Below, one piece after another: positions 1 through 8,504 of a DNA stretch of 63,728 nt. Origin of the DNA: an uncultured Coriobacteriaceae bacterium (GTDB lineage: Bacteria; Actinomycetota; Coriobacteriia; Coriobacteriales; Atopobiaceae); assembly GCA_902773995.1 (NCBI GenBank), contig CACYGL010000006.1, positions 1 through 63,728 on the forward strand, given 5' to 3'. The number at the start of each line of letters is the position of its first letter. Position 1 is the stretch's first letter. A program made the translations under genes and the position numbers. The notes beneath the pieces were generated by a model. It was given only the letters and a program-made list of their open reading frames with translations, was not told where the DNA came from and made no database searches.

Positions 1-1311
1 GGCTCTTCGCTGTTTCTAGTGGGTAGCGGATGAGACGGCCAGCTGGGCCGAGAAGTCCAGGCGGCCGAGCCTGAGGAATATCATCGTCTTGAAGTACTCC
101 ACGTTCCTGAATCCCCTCGCCGCCCTCTTGATCGACTGGATGACGGAATTGAGCCCCTCGAGGATGGCGTTGGTGGCGTTCCTGGAGAACCAGTTCAGGA
201 TGCCCTCCCGCTCCTTCCTGACCGTCCCCGCCACCACCTTCATCTCGGGGACGTTGGAATGCATGATCCAGGAGACGACGCGGTCCAGCTCCCTGCCGGC
301 GGACTCCCTGTCCGGGCGGGCATAGACGGCCCTCATCGCCTCGGACATGGCGCATGCCCTTGCCGTCAGCAGGTGCTCGCCCATGAGGGAGGCCTTCCTC
401 GCGGCCTGGCGCTCCGTGAGGTTCTCCGGCCGCTTCAGCCAGCAGTACTTCGTGCCCCTGAGCAGGCGCCCCTTCTCCTCGGAGAGCCTCGCCTCCCGGC
501 AGCGGACCCTGTCGGTGGCCCTCGAGAAGAGCTGCGACACATGGAAGCGGTCGACGGTCTGGATTGCCTCCGGGAAGGCATCGGCGGCCCCCAGGGCATA
601 GGCCTCCGACATGTCGCGCGTGACCTCCCGGATGGCGAGCCTGCTGCCGCCGTGGGCCTCCAGCTCTCCGGCGAGCCTTTCCGGCGCGCCCCTGTCCCTG
701 CCCTCCGTGACGCCTATGGCCCTCTGCCCGTCGAGGTCCACCATGACCGAGATGTAGCTCTGCCCGCGCCTGCAGGCGGTGTCGTCGATCCCCACCCTCG
801 CGATCTGGACCGCCGTCAGCCCGGAGAGGGCCATGGCAAGGACCTGGGCCTCGAAGAGGGCCGTGAAGTGCGAGTTCGGCCTCACCTCCCAGGGCATCCG
901 CACGGTGCGGACGCCGTGCTCCGGGCAGTCCGCCCTGGGCACGGCGCAGTGCACGATGGTCTCGTACTGCCAGATGTCGAGGTGGCGCCAGGTGCGCTCC
1001 CGCGTGTCGTAGACGCCGCACCTCCGCCCGCACTCGGGGCACTCCACCGCCCGGCCCCTCACGTGCGCCACGCGGATGTGGAGCTCGCTGGGAGCATCCC
1101 CCTTCTCCTCGAACCAGACGTCCGAGACCTCCCATTCCGCCCCGAGCCCCATCGACCTCTCGAAGAGCTGCGCCAGCATCCCGGCCCGTGCTTCCATCGC
1201 CGCCTCCCAGGTGGATGTCCGGCCCTTTCCTGCACGGCAATATCCTACCGCCCGGAGGGTTCGGCCACATCATCGCAGGGATGTGCTATCCACCCGAAGT
1301 GACGAAGAGTC
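1..1311 (-). mobile_element. ISL3-family insertion sequence
   Basis: This is a complete-looking insertion sequence of 1311 bp carrying one transposase gene on the minus strand. The ends are imperfect inverted repeats of 27 bp: 1-27 (begins GGCTCTTCG) and 1285-1311 (its complement begins GACTCTTCG). They match at 19 of 27 positions. GGCTCTTC-type ends are typical of ISL3 elements. The left end coincides with the first base of the window, so the expected 8-bp target duplication cannot be checked. The right end abuts coding sequence of an aldo/keto reductase, which the element has interrupted. Confidence 0.85.
16..1197 (-). CDS. ISL3 family transposase, probably internally deleted
   Basis: A DDE transposase of 393 residues. 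An N-terminal zinc-ribbon is visible (CPECGRRC, residues 53-60), then the RNase-H-like core: first Asp in GIDDTACRRG (about 138), second in TVDRFHV (about 216), Glu in AILEGLNS in the last 60 residues. The ATG at 1197 has a GGGAGG ribosome site. In the family a helix-turn-helix stretch of a few dozen residues normally sits between a motif like LTAVQIAR and the first catalytic Asp. Here QIARV runs straight into GIDDT at residue 135/136, so that segment appears lost in frame. The catalytic residues remain, but DNA binding is doubtful. Confidence 0.88.
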   Translation of the reverse strand: MEARAGMLAQLFERSMGLGAEWEVSDVWFEEKGDAPSELHIRVAHVRGRAVECPECGRRCGVYDTRERTWRHLDIWQYETIVHCAVPRADCPEHGVRTVRMPWEVRPNSHFTALFEAQVLAMALSGLTAVQIARVGIDDTACRRGQSYISVMVDLDGQRAIGVTEGRDRGAPERLAGELEAHGGSRLAIREVTRDMSEAYALGAADAFPEAIQTVDRFHVSQLFSRATDRVRCREARLSEEKGRLLRGTKYCWLKRPENLTERQAARKASLMGEHLLTARACAMSEAMRAVYARPDRESAGRELDRVVSWIMHSNVPEMKVVAGTVRKEREGILNWFSRNATNAILEGLNSVIQSIKRAARGFRNVEYFKTMIFLRLGRLDFSAQLAVSSATH

Positions 1312-2093
1312 ATGCTCTGGGATCGAGAAACATTGGCTACTATGAGGACTACGGCATCTGGGAGTTTGCGGCTAAGGCCAAGGAGCAGGGGCTTGTGCGG
1401 CACGTGGGCTTCTCGTTCCACGACCGCCCGGACGTCCTCGATCAGATTCTGACGCGCCACCCCGAGGCTGAGTTCGTGCAGCTGCAGCTAAACTATGGCG
1501 ACTGGGAGAGCCCCAGTGTCTGCTCGCGCGAGAACTACGAGGTAGCTTGTGCCCACGGCAAGCCCGTTGTGGTGATGGAGCCCGTCAAGGGCGGGCTTCT
1601 CGCCAACCCACCGCAGCAGGTGCAGGACATCCTGCGCGCGGCCAACCCAAACGCTTCGATTGCAAGCTGGGCGGTACGCTTTGTGGCAAGCCTGGAGAAC
1701 GTGATGGTTGTGCTCTCGGGGATGTCGAACGTGGCGCAGATGGCGGACAACCTCTCCTACATGCGCGAGTTCAAGCCACTGGGCGTCGCCGAGCAGGACG
1801 CGGTAAAGCGCGCGAGCAAGGCACTTGCCGCCATCGACCAGATCCCCTGCACCGGGTGCCACTACTGCACCGGCGGGTGCCCCCAGGAGATTGACATCCC
1901 CTCGGTCTTCTCGGCGTACAACCGCTACCTTGTGTATGGCGATCTTGCCGGCGCCAAACGCAACTATGAGTCGGCTGTAGACAAGCGTGGCAAGGCCAGC
2001 GACTGCGTGCGGTGTCTCCAGTGCGAGGGCGCCTGCCCGCAGGGAATCCCAATCACCTCGTGGCTGAAGAAGGCCGCGGCGGTGCTGGAGTAG
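1312..2093 (+). pseudogene. aldo/keto reductase with ferredoxin domain, 5' end removed by IS
   Basis: The C-terminal ~260 residues of a ferredoxin-containing aldo/keto reductase (usually ~380 residues). Homologous sequence begins immediately after the IS right end with HALGSRNIGYYEDYG, so about 120 N-terminal residues, including the NADPH-barrel start and catalytic Asp/Tyr, are missing on this side. The remainder has the family's VRHVGFSFHD motif and two CxxCxxCxxxCP clusters near the end (CTGCHYCTGGCP and CVRCLQCEGACP) for two [4Fe-4S] centres. An open frame runs back into the IS from 1188, but the IS part is unrelated. The 5' half should lie left of the window. Confidence 0.85.
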
Positions 2094-2137
2094 GCTTGGC
2101 ACCCATGCAGCAACGCCCCATCATCGAGAGGAACCCC

Positions 2138-3013
2138 ATGCCGCACGCCACTGCCCCCGTTCCGCCACAGCCGCACTTTCCCAGCTACTACCTGCGGCCC
2201 ACCGTCGCGCCAAGCGTGGCACGCAGGGTGCAAACCGCCGACGGCGCGCAGATCGCTACGTTTGTGTACGGAGCAGATGGGGCTCGGCAGAAGAGCACGT
2301 ATCCCGTGCTGTTCCTGCACGGCAACGGCGAGGAGCACGGGATCTTTGGGGTGCAGATCAACGGCCTTGTGGGCGATGGCCGTTGCGCGATAGGCGTTGA
2401 CTCCCGAGCCCAAGGCGCTTCCACGCGTGGGCGCGCCCCGCTCACCTACGAACTCATGGCTGCAGACGCGCTTGACGTGCTCGACGCGCTTGACGTGCAG
2501 CGCGCCCACGTTGTGGGCTTCTCGGACGGGGCAATAGAAGCGCTGCTCCTTGCCCGCGACCACCCCGGGCGCGTGGCCTCGGTTCTCTCGATGGGGGCAA
2601 ACCTCACACCCGAGGGTGTCCTCGCAGAGGACGATTGGGACATGGAGGGCACGGCCGAGCAGTGCGAGGCATGGGCCGCATGGCTTGAGGGCAAGCCCGA
2701 GGGCGTGGACCCCTCGATTGTGATGCCCAGTGCCAGCGAGGCCCGAGCAACGGCCGAGCTCATGCGCCTCATGCTGGACGAACCGCACATCCTCGCCGAG
2801 TCGCTGGGTGAAATACGCTGCCTCGTAACCGTAATGACCGGCGAGTTTGACTGCATCTCCCCCGCTGAGACGCAACGGATTGTCAACGCGATACCCGGCG
2901 CGCGCAAGGTGGTTGTCCCTGGCGCCGACCACGTGCTGCCCAAGTGCGCCCCCGACGATGTAAACCGTGAGCTCTTCTTGCTTCTCCGCCTGGTGGAGTC
3001 GAGGCACTGCTAG
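2138..3013 (+). CDS. alpha/beta hydrolase
   Basis: A 291-residue alpha/beta-hydrolase-fold protein. The oxyanion region HGNGEEHG is followed by the nucleophile elbow GFSDGA (catalytic Ser), an acidic residue in GEFDCI and a C-terminal His in GADHVLP, so the triad is complete. The start at 2138 is chosen because GAGAGGA lies 6 nt upstream; an in-frame ATG at 2105 has no such site. No signal peptide is visible, so it is probably cytoplasmic. It follows the broken reductase by 44 bp on the same strand and may have shared its transcript. The substrate cannot be told from sequence. Confidence 0.85.
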   Translation: MPHATAPVPPQPHFPSYYLRPTVAPSVARRVQTADGAQIATFVYGADGARQKSTYPVLFLHGNGEEHGIFGVQINGLVGDGRCAIGVDSRAQGASTRGRAPLTYELMAADALDVLDALDVQRAHVVGFSDGAIEALLLARDHPGRVASVLSMGANLTPEGVLAEDDWDMEGTAEQCEAWAAWLEGKPEGVDPSIVMPSASEARATAELMRLMLDEPHILAESLGEIRCLVTVMTGEFDCISPAETQRIVNAIPGARKVVVPGADHVLPKCAPDDVNRELFLLLRLVESRHC

Positions 3014-3062
3014 GCCATCGGCTCCCCCAGGGGCGACGGGCGGGAGGGGTTACGACAAGAGA

Positions 3063-3091
3063 AGCCCCTCCGGCTCGGGGCCGAAGGGGCT
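3063..3091. terminator. hairpin between convergent genes
   Basis: AGCCCCT at 3063-3069 pairs with AGGGGCT at 3085-3091, with further CGGC/GCCG pairing inside. It lies between the convergent hydrolase and metK genes and could terminate both. The U-tract is poor on either strand. Confidence 0.5.
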
Positions 3092-3120
3092 GGTAGGACG
3101 AGAAAAGGCGACGAGAAGAA

Positions 3121-4266
3121 CTACTCGGCGACCTCTGCGATGGCGGCCTTGAGCTCGTCGACGCGGTTCGTGGCCTCCCAGGTGAAGTCGGGGTCCTTGC
3201 GGCCAAAGTGACCGTAGGCAGCAGTCTTCTGGAAGATCGGGCGACGAAGGTCGAGGTCGCGGATGATGGCGCCGGGACGCAGGTCGAAGACCTTCTCGAC
3301 GGCCTTCTCGATGAGCTCGTCGTCGTACGCGCCGGTACCGAAGGTGTCGACCATGATGGACAGCCCGGCGGCGACCACGTTCTTGGCGACCCAGCGCGCG
3401 GCGTAGGCGGCCGAGCGGTCGACCTTGGTGCAGTCCTTGCCGGAGAAGCAGCCACCGCCGTGACGGCCCATGCCGCCGTACGTGTCGACGATGATCTTGC
3501 GGCCGGTGAGGCCGGTGTCGCCCATGGGGCCACCCACCACGAAGCGGCCGGTGGGGTTCACGTAGATGTCGGCGTCGCGCCACTTGATGCCGACCTCGTC
3601 AAGCACGGGCGCGATCACGTGCTCGACCATGTCGTGCTCGATCTGGTCGTGCTCGGCCTTGGCGTCGTGCTGCGTGGAGACGACGATGGCCGTGACCTCG
3701 ACGGGCTTGTCGTCCTCATAGCGAACCGTGACCTGGGTCTTGCCGTCGGGGCGCAGGTAGCCGACCTCGCCGGACTTGCGGACGGCAGCCAGGCGCTCGG
3801 CCATGCGCTGCGCGAGGTAGATGGGCATGGGCATGAGCACGTCGGTCTCGTCGGAGGCGTCGTCGGCACGGGCGTAGGTGCCGTCGACGCCCTGCGCGAT
3901 GTCGGGGCTCTGCTCGTGGATCATGTTGATGACGCCGCAGGTGTCGCAGTCGAAGCCGTACTTGGCGCGGTCGTAGCCAATGCCACGCACGGTCTCGCGC
4001 ACGATCTTCTGCACGTCGACGTAGGCCTCGGTGCGGACCTCGCCCATCACCACGACGGTACCGGTGGTGGTGAAGGTCTCGACGGCGCAGCGCACGTTGT
4101 CGACGTTGGCGGGGTTGCCGTCGGCGTCCACGTAGCCCGCGGCCTGGAGCTTGGCCTCCTTGGCGAGAATCGCGTCGACAATGGCGTCGGAGATCTGGTC
4201 GCACATCTTGTCGGGGTGGCCCTCGGTGACGCTCTCCGAGGTGAAGTAGTAGTTCTTGTGGGCCAT
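3121..4266 (-). CDS. metK: S-adenosylmethionine synthase
   Basis: Makes S-adenosylmethionine from methionine and ATP (EC 2.5.1.6) in the cytoplasm. The 381-residue product is of usual length and shows the family signatures: [12 protein letters not shown] at the N-terminus, the [20 protein letters not shown]/methionine-site motif, [15 protein letters not shown] and a [13 protein letters not shown] segment. The start MAHKNYYF at 4266 has a GGAAAGGA site in front; the frame stays open further upstream but without family sequence. No SAM riboswitch fold was recognised in the leader. A hairpin follows the stop. It supplies methyl donor for RsmH, TlyA and the radical-SAM enzyme in this window. Confidence 0.97.
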   Translation of the reverse strand: MAHKNYYFTSESVTEGHPDKMCDQISDAIVDAILAKEAKLQAAGYVDADGNPANVDNVRCAVETFTTTGTVVVMGEVRTEAYVDVQKIVRETVRGIGYDRAKYGFDCDTCGVINMIHEQSPDIAQGVDGTYARADDASDETDVLMPMPIYLAQRMAERLAAVRKSGEVGYLRPDGKTQVTVRYEDDKPVEVTAIVVSTQHDAKAEHDQIEHDMVEHVIAPVLDEVGIKWRDADIYVNPTGRFVVGGPMGDTGLTGRKIIVDTYGGMGRHGGGCFSGKDCTKVDRSAAYAARWVAKNVVAAGLSIMVDTFGTGAYDDELIEKAVEKVFDLRPGAIIRDLDLRRPIFQKTAAYGHFGRKDPDFTWEATNRVDELKAAIAEVAE

Positions 4267-4403
4267 TCCAGTATCCTTTCCGCACGGACGGACCCGTGCC
4301 AACAGCGACCGCCGCGTCGGCGCTCGACTATAACTGAGAGATGCAACGTCTCGCATGGGCGAGAAGGTCGCTCGCATCAGGGTAGCGCGCAAACCCCGCC
4401 TCG

Positions 4404-5246
4404 TCACCCCTGCGCAGGCTGCTTGGCAACAACCCCCTCGGCATCGCTTGAGGGCGAGGATAAACGCTCCGCGGACACGAGGGCGGCGTGGGCCGCCTCG
4501 GTCCCCATGCCATTGAGCGCGATGTCGATGAGCGAGCGGGCGAGCCTGTCGCCCGTGGGGGCATCTTCTCCGAGGCCTGCTACCTCGAGGGCGGCAAAGA
4601 TGTACGCGCCGGAGATGGCAACGGCGCCGAGGCGGCTGTTCACGCCCTCGCGCACCATCCCCTCCCCCTTCGCCCGCTCCAGCTGGGCACTGATGATGGC
4701 GATGATGCGTGCGAAGTGCGTCTCCATGGAAGGCAGGACGCTGTTGTTGGCGTCGATGACCTCGCGCGTCATGGCGAGCGCGAGCGGGCTTCCCGAACTC
4801 ATGCGGTTCGTGAGCTCGCACGTGAGGCCCACAAGCGCGTCGAGCGCGGAGGCGGCAGCGGCGACGGCGGCCTCGACGGAGTCCACCAGCTCGTCGATGG
4901 ATCGGTCGAAGATTGCCTCGACCAACGCGTCCTTGTCCGCAAAGTAGTAGTAGAGCGCGCCCTTCGACATCTTGCAGCGCGAGGAGACCTCGCTCATCTG
5001 GAAGTCGGTGTTGCCCCGCTCGACCATAAGCGATGTGGCTGCCGCCATGATGCGCTCGCGCGTCGCCGCGCTCTTGCGCGTCTTGGTGCTACTGCGCAGC
5101 CTGGTGGTCTGCCGCGTCACCGTCTCCTCGAGCGTCGTGCGTGCCGCACCGCTCGCCTTCTTCAAGCTATTGGCCAGCTCGGACGTCATGTTCTCGTCAA
5201 GCAGACTCATCCCGTTTGCGCCCCACTTCGCGCCTCGCAGACTCAT
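4404..5246 (-). CDS. TetR-family transcriptional regulator
   Basis: A repressor-type regulator of about 280 residues. The TetR DNA-binding domain is clear: [18 protein letters not shown], then [20 protein letters not shown] with the typical recognition helix and YYYF signature. The C-terminal half is a helical ligand/dimer domain. An unusually long basic, Thr/Arg-rich N-terminal extension (~60 residues) precedes the HTH. The start is uncertain: ATG at 5246, 5210 or 5189, none with a strong ribosome site. It is transcribed away from the two Pip membrane-protein genes, with a 7-4-7 palindrome between them, so it very probably controls them and itself. Confidence 0.88.
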   Translation of the reverse strand: MSLRGAKWGANGMSLLDENMTSELANSLKKASGAARTTLEETVTRQTTRLRSSTKTRKSAATRERIMAAATSLMVERGNTDFQMSEVSSRCKMSKGALYYYFADKDALVEAIFDRSIDELVDSVEAAVAAAASALDALVGLTCELTNRMSSGSPLALAMTREVIDANNSVLPSMETHFARIIAIISAQLERAKGEGMVREGVNSRLGAVAISGAYIFAALEVAGLGEDAPTGDRLARSLIDIALNGMGTEAAHAALVSAERLSSPSSDAEGVVAKQPAQG

Positions 5247-5288
5247 GTACAACGACGTGATTCTACCATCAAGGTTCTCATTTTTGAG

Positions 5289-5306
5289 CAGTTTTCAAAA
5301 AAACTG
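5289..5306. promoter_or_regulatory. candidate TetR operator
   Basis: A perfect 7-4-7 inverted repeat, CAGTTTT-CAAA-AAAACTG, lies in the intergenic space between the TetR gene and the first pip gene. Position, length and symmetry fit a TetR-dimer operator. The surrounding stretch is strikingly AT-rich for this genome. Confidence 0.55.
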
Positions 5307-5441
5307 TCTGCGAAGTCTAAATGCACCTCGTTTGGGATACCAACAGGTGTAGAAAGTTATGATTGGGACGGTGTGCCCCTCGCGTTCGCGGGGGCTCACT
5401 TCCCAGATACACCGAGAAGCGACAACCCACCGCGGAGGAGC

Positions 5442-8400
5442 ATGGGCAAGATATTCCGGATCTTCTGTCGAGACCTCAAGAGAATACTGCGCAATCCGGT
5501 CGCCGTCATCGTCACGCTGGGCGTCTGCGTGATTCCGTCCCTGTATGCGTGGTTCAACATCCTGGCGAACTGGGACCCCTACGAGAACACCCAAGACGTT
5601 CGCGTGGCCGTGGTCAACCTCGACGAGGGGGCAGACGCCGGGGGCGACCTTGGCTTCATCAACGCCGGCGACATGGTCGTCGAGGAGCTTGGCAAGAACA
5701 CCCAGCTCAAGTGGGTCTTTCTCGATGAGGACACCGCGCTCGAGGAGGTGCGCGCCGGCCGCTCGTACGCAGCCATCGTGATTCCCGCCGATTTCACCAA
5801 AGACCTCACCTCGGTCCTCACGGGAGACCTCGTATCCCCCGACCTCACCTACTACGTGAACGAGAAGGTCAACCCCATCGCGCCCAAGGTCACCGACACC
5901 GGCGCCTCGACCGTCGAGACGCAGATAAACGAGACCTTCGTCTCGACGGTCACCAACGTGGTCGTCGGCAAGCTCCAAGACGTCGCCGTCTCGGCGAAGG
6001 GCGACACCGACAACGCCGCCACGAGCATCGTGAGCCGCGTCCGCGGGGTCAAGGGCACCGTCGATGACCTCTCGTCGAGCATGACGGACGCCCAGGGCAC
6101 CGTCTCTGCCGCGCGCGAGACCATCGCGGACGCCGAGGCAACCCTCGACGAGCTTGACCGCATCTCCTCGAGGGCGAGCGGGAGCCTGGCAGACGCCACG
6201 GGGGTCCTCTTCACCTCGCGCGACGACGCCACCTCGCTTGCCACCTCGGTCTCCGGCGCCGTCGCCGACGGCTCCACGCGCCTCTCGTCCATCTCGGGCA
6301 CCACCAACCAGGCGATAGGGCGCATCTCCGGCAAGATCGGCCAGGCCCAGGGCACGGCGGAGGGCGCCCTCGCCACCGCCCAGTCGCTCGTGGACCAGAA
6401 CCGCCAGCTGGTCCAGGAGCTCGAGGGCCTCTCGTCCTCCCTCCCCGAGTCCGCTCGGCCGGCCTTCGACGCCGCCGTGGCGAAGATCAGCGAGCAGGTC
6501 GACAAGGAGCAGACGACCGTCGACAAGCTCTCCCGCGCGACGAGCGACATCGGCGCCACCAACGACGCCGTGGCAGGGCTCTCCTCGTCTGTGAACGACT
6601 CGATCCAGACCGGCACCTCGTCGCTCTCGGGCGTGAGCTCCTCGTTCAACCAGACCACGCTCCCGCAGCTCTACGGGGCGCTCGACAGCTTCTCCGGCGC
6701 CGCGCAGAGCCTCTCCGGGTCGCTCGGCGGTCTCTCCCCCACCATCTCGCAGACAAAGGCCGTGCTCGAGCAGCTCGACGACACGCTCGAGCAGACCTCC
6801 ACGGCACTCGACGTGACCACGCAGTCCCTGGGCGAGATGTCGGGCACGCTCGACAAGGTCGCCACCGACCTCTCGGCCATCCAGAGCTCGAGCGCCATGG
6901 ACCGCGTGAGCGAGCTGCTCGACCTCGACGCCAACGGCATCGCGTCGTTCATGTCGTCACCCGTCGCCCTCGACGAGGAGGCCATCTTCCCCGTTGCCAA
7001 CTACGGCTCGGGCGTGGCGCCCTTCTACACCAACCTCGCCCTGTGGGTGGGAGGCTTCGTCCTCATCGCCATCTACAAGGCCGAGGTGGACGACGAGGGC
7101 ATCGACGGGGGCTTCGAGCCGTGGCAGGGCTACTTCGGGCGCCTGCTGCTGTTCCTGCTTCTCGGCGTCTTGCAGGGCGTAATCTGCACCGTTGGCGACC
7201 TCGTGATCGGCATCCAGTGCCTCGACCCCAAGGCGTTCGTCCTCGCGGGCGTGGTCGAGTCCTTCGTCTACGTCAACGTGATCTTCGCCTTCGCCGTGGC
7301 GTTCAAGCACATCGGCAAGGCGCTCTGCGTCCTTCTCGTGATCCTGCAGATCCCAGGCTCCTCGGGCACCTACCCCATCGAGATGATGCCGGGCTTCTTC
7401 CGCGCCCTCAACCCCTGGCTGCCATTCACCTACGGCATCCGCGCCATGCGCGAGGCCATCGCCGGCTACTACGGCAACTACTACGGCCACAACCTCTTCA
7501 TGCTCCTGCTCTTCCTGATCCCTGCGCTGCTCATAGGCGTGGGCTGGAGGCGCCACCTCCTGAACATCAACTCGCTCTTCGACAAGAAGCTTGCCGAGAC
7601 CGACCTCATGATCTGCGAGCGCGACGGCATCGAGGTCGAGCACTACCGGCTCTCCTCGCTCATCAAGGCGCTCATGCACAACGACGAGTACCGCACCCAG
7701 CTGCTCCAGCGCGCAGCCAGGTTCAACGCTGCCTACCCGCACCTCATTCGCGTCGGCTTCGTGCTGCTGCTGGCGCTTCCGCTAGGTCTCTCGGTGGTCA
7801 TGTTCTCCGCAAGCAACAAGCTCCCGTGGTTCATCGTGTGGATCGTCTGCCTGGTACTCCTGTGCACGGCGCTCATCATCATCGAGTACTTCCACGAGTC
7901 GCTCACCCGAAAGACCGCCATGGTCGACCTCACCAAGGACGAGATGTACCAGCTCCTGGGGGACCAGCTCGACCGCGAGTACTTCTCCTCGCCCATCGAG
8001 CGGCTGCGCAGGCGCATGAGCGACGCGGTGGCGGAGGCGCACCAGGCCAGGCAGGCGGCAGAGGACTTCGCCGCCTCTGCGGAGGAGTCCGGTGAAGCCG
8101 CAGGCGCCCAGACCACGCTCGTGCTGAGGCGCCTCATCGACGGCCCGCACCTCGCAGGACGCGACCAAGACCCCGAGGTGGAGGTGCCGACCATCGTCCG
8201 AGGCGGCGCCGTGACCCCCGCGAGCGCGGCAGCAGACGCGGCAGAGGATGCCGCGAGCGTCTCGCCCACAACGCCCGCCCCGACAGACGCCGCCACCGCC
8301 GCGACAGCCAGGTCCAAGGGCGAGAAGGACCACCGTGGCCACAAGAAGCACGACAAGGTCAAGGCCGACAAGGACAAGAAACGCAAGAAGGACAAGCGCG

Positions 8401-8504
8401 ACAAGAAGAAGGCACACGACAAGTCACGCGACCACGAGGAGAAGGATCGCAAGCACAAGCACGGCAAGAAGGGCGACAAGGGCAAGAGGGGGGGCCGCTC
8501 ATGA
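5442..8504 (+). CDS. YhgE/Pip family membrane protein, large form with Lys-rich tail
   Basis: A 1020-residue membrane protein of the YhgE/Pip (phage infection protein) family, related to ABC-2-type permeases. One membrane segment lies near residues 20-40 (ends IPSLYAWFNI, a family hallmark). A long extracytoplasmic Ser/Thr-rich coiled region of ~450 residues follows, then a C-terminal bundle of five or more membrane helices from about residue 525, with extra helices near 765-825. The last ~60 residues are almost entirely Lys, Asp, His and Arg and should be cytoplasmic. The start at 5442 has a CGGAGGAG site 2-3 nt upstream. It overlaps the next gene by ATGA. The function may be secretion or export; it is not established. 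Confidence 0.9.
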   Translation: MGKIFRIFCRDLKRILRNPVAVIVTLGVCVIPSLYAWFNILANWDPYENTQDVRVAVVNLDEGADAGGDLGFINAGDMVVEELGKNTQLKWVFLDEDTALEEVRAGRSYAAIVIPADFTKDLTSVLTGDLVSPDLTYYVNEKVNPIAPKVTDTGASTVETQINETFVSTVTNVVVGKLQDVAVSAKGDTDNAATSIVSRVRGVKGTVDDLSSSMTDAQGTVSAARETIADAEATLDELDRISSRASGSLADATGVLFTSRDDATSLATSVSGAVADGSTRLSSISGTTNQAIGRISGKIGQAQGTAEGALATAQSLVDQNRQLVQELEGLSSSLPESARPAFDAAVAKISEQVDKEQTTVDKLSRATSDIGATNDAVAGLSSSVNDSIQTGTSSLSGVSSSFNQTTLPQLYGALDSFSGAAQSLSGSLGGLSPTISQTKAVLEQLDDTLEQTSTALDVTTQSLGEMSGTLDKVATDLSAIQSSSAMDRVSELLDLDANGIASFMSSPVALDEEAIFPVANYGSGVAPFYTNLALWVGGFVLIAIYKAEVDDEGIDGGFEPWQGYFGRLLLFLLLGVLQGVICTVGDLVIGIQCLDPKAFVLAGVVESFVYVNVIFAFAVAFKHIGKALCVLLVILQIPGSSGTYPIEMMPGFFRALNPWLPFTYGIRAMREAIAGYYGNYYGHNLFMLLLFLIPALLIGVGWRRHLLNINSLFDKKLAETDLMICERDGIEVEHYRLSSLIKALMHNDEYRTQLLQRAARFNAAYPHLIRVGFVLLLALPLGLSVVMFSASNKLPWFIVWIVCLVLLCTALIIIEYFHESLTRKTAMVDLTKDEMYQLLGDQLDREYFSSPIERLRRRMSDAVAEAHQARQAAEDFAASAEESGEAAGAQTTLVLRRLIDGPHLAGRDQDPEVEVPTIVRGGAVTPASAAADAAEDAASVSPTTPAPTDAATAATARSKGEKDHRGHKKHDKVKADKDKKRKKDKRDKKKAHDKSRDHEEKDRKHKHGKKGDKGKRGGRS

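Noticed and set aside
4267..4403. SAM riboswitch before metK
   Set aside because: No recognisable SAM-riboswitch core in the short leader; the space is mostly the TetR gene's 3' side.
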